Positions 5,498 to 8,215 of a stretch of DNA of 8,215 nucleotides are shown here, one piece after another. The notes under the pieces are model-generated. The model searched no databases. It was not told the DNA's origin and saw nothing but the letters and a program-made list of their open reading frames with translations. The stretch covers positions 1-8,215 of the forward strand of contig CAYXBC010000020.1 in assembly GCA_964463255.1 (NCBI GenBank), given 5' to 3'. The stretch is from CAJBLF01 sp964463255 (GTDB taxonomy: Bacteria > Patescibacteriota > Gracilibacteria > Absconditabacterales > Absconditicoccaceae). Numbering within the stretch: position 1 is the stretch's first letter; each line of letters starts with the position of its first letter. A program made the position numbers and the translations under genes.

Positions 5498-8215
5498 TTA
5501 TTCGAGTTCTCAAAAATCCTCCATCTCTTGAATCACATTATCTATGATTTCTTCCTTTTCTGTAATAACGGTATCTTCTCATTCTCCCTCGTGTCCTACT
5601 TCCTCTGTTATCGAACTCTTCATTACTCCTGAAAGTCAGAGATTGACTATCTTCTTGATTCTATCTTCCTGGACTACTTCTAGCTCTTCGATATTTAATG
5701 GTTCGATATTTTGACATAATCACTTGAAGAGATAGGTCAAAAGATTGAATGATTCTGGCAATCCACCGATCTTAGGTTTCTGTCATTTTATGATAGATTC
5801 ATATAATTTATTTCTGCCTATGACATCATCAGATTTTACCGTCAACATCTCTTGGAGCGTATATACAGCAGAGTATGCTTCCAATGCCCACACTTCCATC
5901 TCTCAGAATCTTTGTCCTCCTTGTCTGGATTTTCCTCCGAGCGGCTGCTGGGTAATCAATGAGTATGGTCCTACTGATCTCGCATGGATCTTGTCTTCCA
6001 CCATATGTACGAGTTTGAGGATATGCATGTATCCAACGGTCACTTTCTGATCGTATTTTCTTCCATTTTCTCCGTTGAAAATATCGAATTTCAAATTATC
6101 TATTCCACACATTTTGGTAAATTCCGTCAAATCCTCCGATGAAAATTTGGAGAATGTAGGGACTGCGAATTTGACTCCGAAATGTTTTGCTATATATCCA
6201 AGTTGTGATTCAAATAATTGTCCCATGTTCATACGGGAAATTACTCCAAGCGGATTGAGCACTATATCGACCGGTCTTCCATCTTCGGTGAACGGCATAT
6301 CTTCCTCAGGGACCACGATAGAGATGATACCTTTGTTTCCATGCTTTCCTGCAAGCTTATCTCCTACTTCGATCTTTCTTGTGCTCGCTACATATACTTT
6401 GATCTTCTTTCTTACTCCGGCCATCAGATTATCTCACTTCTTTGCATCGAGGATAACTACATCGATAACTTTTCCTTCATTACTTCCTGACGGTACATAT
6501 AATGATGTATCTTTCACATTCTTTGATTTATCTCAAAATATCGCCTGGATAAGTTTCTCTTCGGGAGTAAGTTCTCCTTCAGATTTTGGTGTAATCTTAC
6601 CAATCACGATATCTCATCATTTGACGATAGATCCTATTCTGATTACTCCATCATCATCTAAGTTCTTGAGCTTATTCATAGAGACACCTGGAATATCATT
6701 TGTTGTCTCTTCAGGCCCGAGTTTGGTATCTGCGACCTCTATCTCATATTCTTCTATCTGAATCGATGTCAACTCATCATCTTTTACCAGTCTTTGGGAA
6801 ATTACGATTGCATCTTCATAATTATATCATTTCCATGGCATAAATGCTACTCTGAGGTTTTTTCCAAGTGCCATCTCCCCATCTACGGAACATGGACCTT
6901 CTGCGATCAAATCTCATTTTTTTAGCTTTTCACCTAGAGAGACTCTAGGAATCTGTGTCATACATGATTTACTATTTGATCTTGCAAATACTACTAATGG
7001 ATATTCTTTGATGCCTGTCTTATATTTTACTATTACTCTTTTACCATCTACATAAATTACTTCCCCTTCAGCTTCAGCTTTGATAACTGCATGGGTCATC
7101 TGTACGATATCTCTTTCAAGTCCCGTCCCCACCAATGGAGGATCGTTCTTGAGTAATGGTAATGCTTGCCTCTGTTGGTTTGTTGCAATAGACGCACGCA
7201 CCGCATCATTATGATCTACAAACGGAATCAATGACGTATTTGGTGAAAATATCTGTGATGGATTAACATCTACATGGGTGACATCTCCTACATGGAACAT
7301 ACCCATCTCGTTAAATTGCCTTGCAGCGACACGTGTTTCTGTGATATTGTTGTACATATCGATAGGTGTCGTAGCATCAGCGATACAACATTTCTCATCC
7401 AATTCCGGAGATATATATTCTACCTCATCAGTAAAGAATGGTTTCACACCGATGGATTTTCCAAGTTTGCCATACATTTTCTCTATCTCTTTTGCCGCTT
7501 TCTCGTCGATATAATGATCTTCTTTGACTATTACTCTTTTGAGTTGTTTTCCTTTTGCGTCTAATTCGCATATATCACGATGAGCTATCCTATTGATCAA
7601 TATTTCTTGTTTTGCTGGTACTTCACGATAGATCTTGAGTGCTGGAGTTTCCAAAAATCATTCATCGTTTACACGAGAATATAATGATTGATAGATTACC
7701 AATCCGATATTTTGTCCTTCCGGCGTCTCAATAGGACATATCCTTCCATAATGCGAAGGATGGACATCACGTACTTCGAATTTTGCCGTTTCTCTTTTGA
7801 GACCTCAAGGCCCAAGGGCAGTAATTCTTCTTTTGTGTTCTATCTCTGAGAGTGGATTGATCTGATCCAAGAATTGTGATAATTGTGATGTCGCAAAAAA
7901 GCTTTTCACTGCATTATCTACTATCTTGAAATTCACTAAATCTGTTATTTTGAGTGGATTTTCAAGGTTTAAGATACTCAATTTCCCTTTGATACTCTTG
8001 ACGAATTTTCTCATAACGGGTTGAAGATGTGCATAGAGAATCTCCCCCATGGATCTGATACGTTTATTTGAAAGATGATCAGAATCATCAGTATAATATC
8101 ATTTTTTGAAATTTGAAAGATGAAAGAGATATTTGAGCGCACCTATCAAATCGTCTCCATCAAAAATATTTGCAATATCTCCGTCCAATGGTTTTTTGAG
8201 TCATAATTTTGCATT
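5498..8215 (-). CDS. rpoB: DNA-directed RNA polymerase subunit beta (5' end missing, code 25)
   Basis: C-terminal 905 residues of beta; about the first third lies beyond the right edge. One continuous frame with 16 UGA codons read as Gly. Recognisable blocks in order: TDDSDHLSNKRIRSMGE; the rifampicin region FFATSQLSQFLDQINPLSE to ITALGPGG (7814-7894 covers E. coli positions 507-533); RDVHPSHYGRICPIETPEGQ; an insertion of about 60 residues after GFLETP (about 7430-7640); LLKNDPPLVGTGLE; PWKGYNYEDAIVIS (Gly is UGA); DTKLGPEE; the active-site-proximal GDKLAGKHGNKG with both conserved lysines; PVDIVLNPLGVISRMNMGQ; KIHARSVGPYSLITQQPLGG and QRFGEMEVWALEAYSA, where the Gly before EMEV is UGA and the Trp is TGG. 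The large insertion before GDKLAG found in E. coli is absent. It ends in TAA followed directly by an in-frame TAG (5495-5497), after an acidic tail. A Thr occupies E. coli position 531, normally Ser. Confidence 0.98.

Noticed and set aside
6075..6761. Long 228-codon plus-strand open frame
   Set aside because: It lies antisense to conserved rpoB. Its length follows from the codon composition of the opposite strand: plus-strand stops in this frame would need complementary codons that are rare in rpoB.
1567..8215. Reading rpoB and rpoC as pseudogenes with many nonsense mutations
   Set aside because: Only UGA appears in frame, never UAA or UAG. There are no frameshifts, all catalytic motifs are intact, and the UGAs sit on glycine columns, so recoding explains everything.
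1567..8215. Mycoplasma-type code (UGA = Trp) or selenocysteine
   Set aside because: UGA falls at conserved glycines and never at conserved tryptophans, which use UGG. The number and spread of UGAs exclude selenocysteine.

Overview
The window holds the 3' two-thirds of an RNA polymerase operon, all on the minus strand, read right to left: rpoB (beta, 5' end beyond the right edge), rpoC (beta'), rpmA (bL27), rpmF (bL32) and nusB, closed by a rho-independent terminator at 186-215. Read with the standard code, rpoB, rpoC and rpmA break into many fragments. Every break is a UGA, and every one falls where the protein family has, or readily accepts, glycine. I count 16 in-frame UGAs in the visible part of rpoB, 20 in rpoC and 2 in rpmA. 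All five genes end in UAA or UAG, and tryptophan is written UGG. This is NCBI genetic code 25 (UGA = Gly), known from Candidatus Gracilibacteria (BD1-5/GN02) and Absconditabacteria (SR1). The window therefore comes from one of these reduced, probably host- or partner-dependent CPR/Patescibacteria; the sequence alone does not say which phylum.

Layout: 1-183 has no gene I can support, apart from a GC-rich, hairpin-capable stretch at the extreme left. Then nusB (236-799), rpmF (871-1101), rpmA (1198-1470), rpoC (1567-5388) and rpoB (5498-8215, partial). The spacers are 71-109 nt, long for a compact operon, and they are not empty. The rpoB-rpoC and rpoC-rpmA spacers each hold a long imperfect hairpin without a U-tract. 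The rpmA-rpmF spacer is almost entirely an array of degenerate 8-bp repeats, about six in one orientation followed by three inverted. The rpmF-nusB spacer holds only a weak AT-rich stem.

Functionally, the operon joins the two catalytic subunits of RNA polymerase, two large-subunit ribosomal proteins and the antitermination factor NusB, so it is a growth-linked transcription/translation unit. No mobile element, CRISPR array, defence system or RNA gene is visible. The points worth a second look are the octamer array before rpmF, the hairpins in the spacers, a trigger loop in beta' with Ser in place of the usual bacterial Arg and Gly, and a natural Ser-to-Thr change at the main rifampicin-resistance position of beta.
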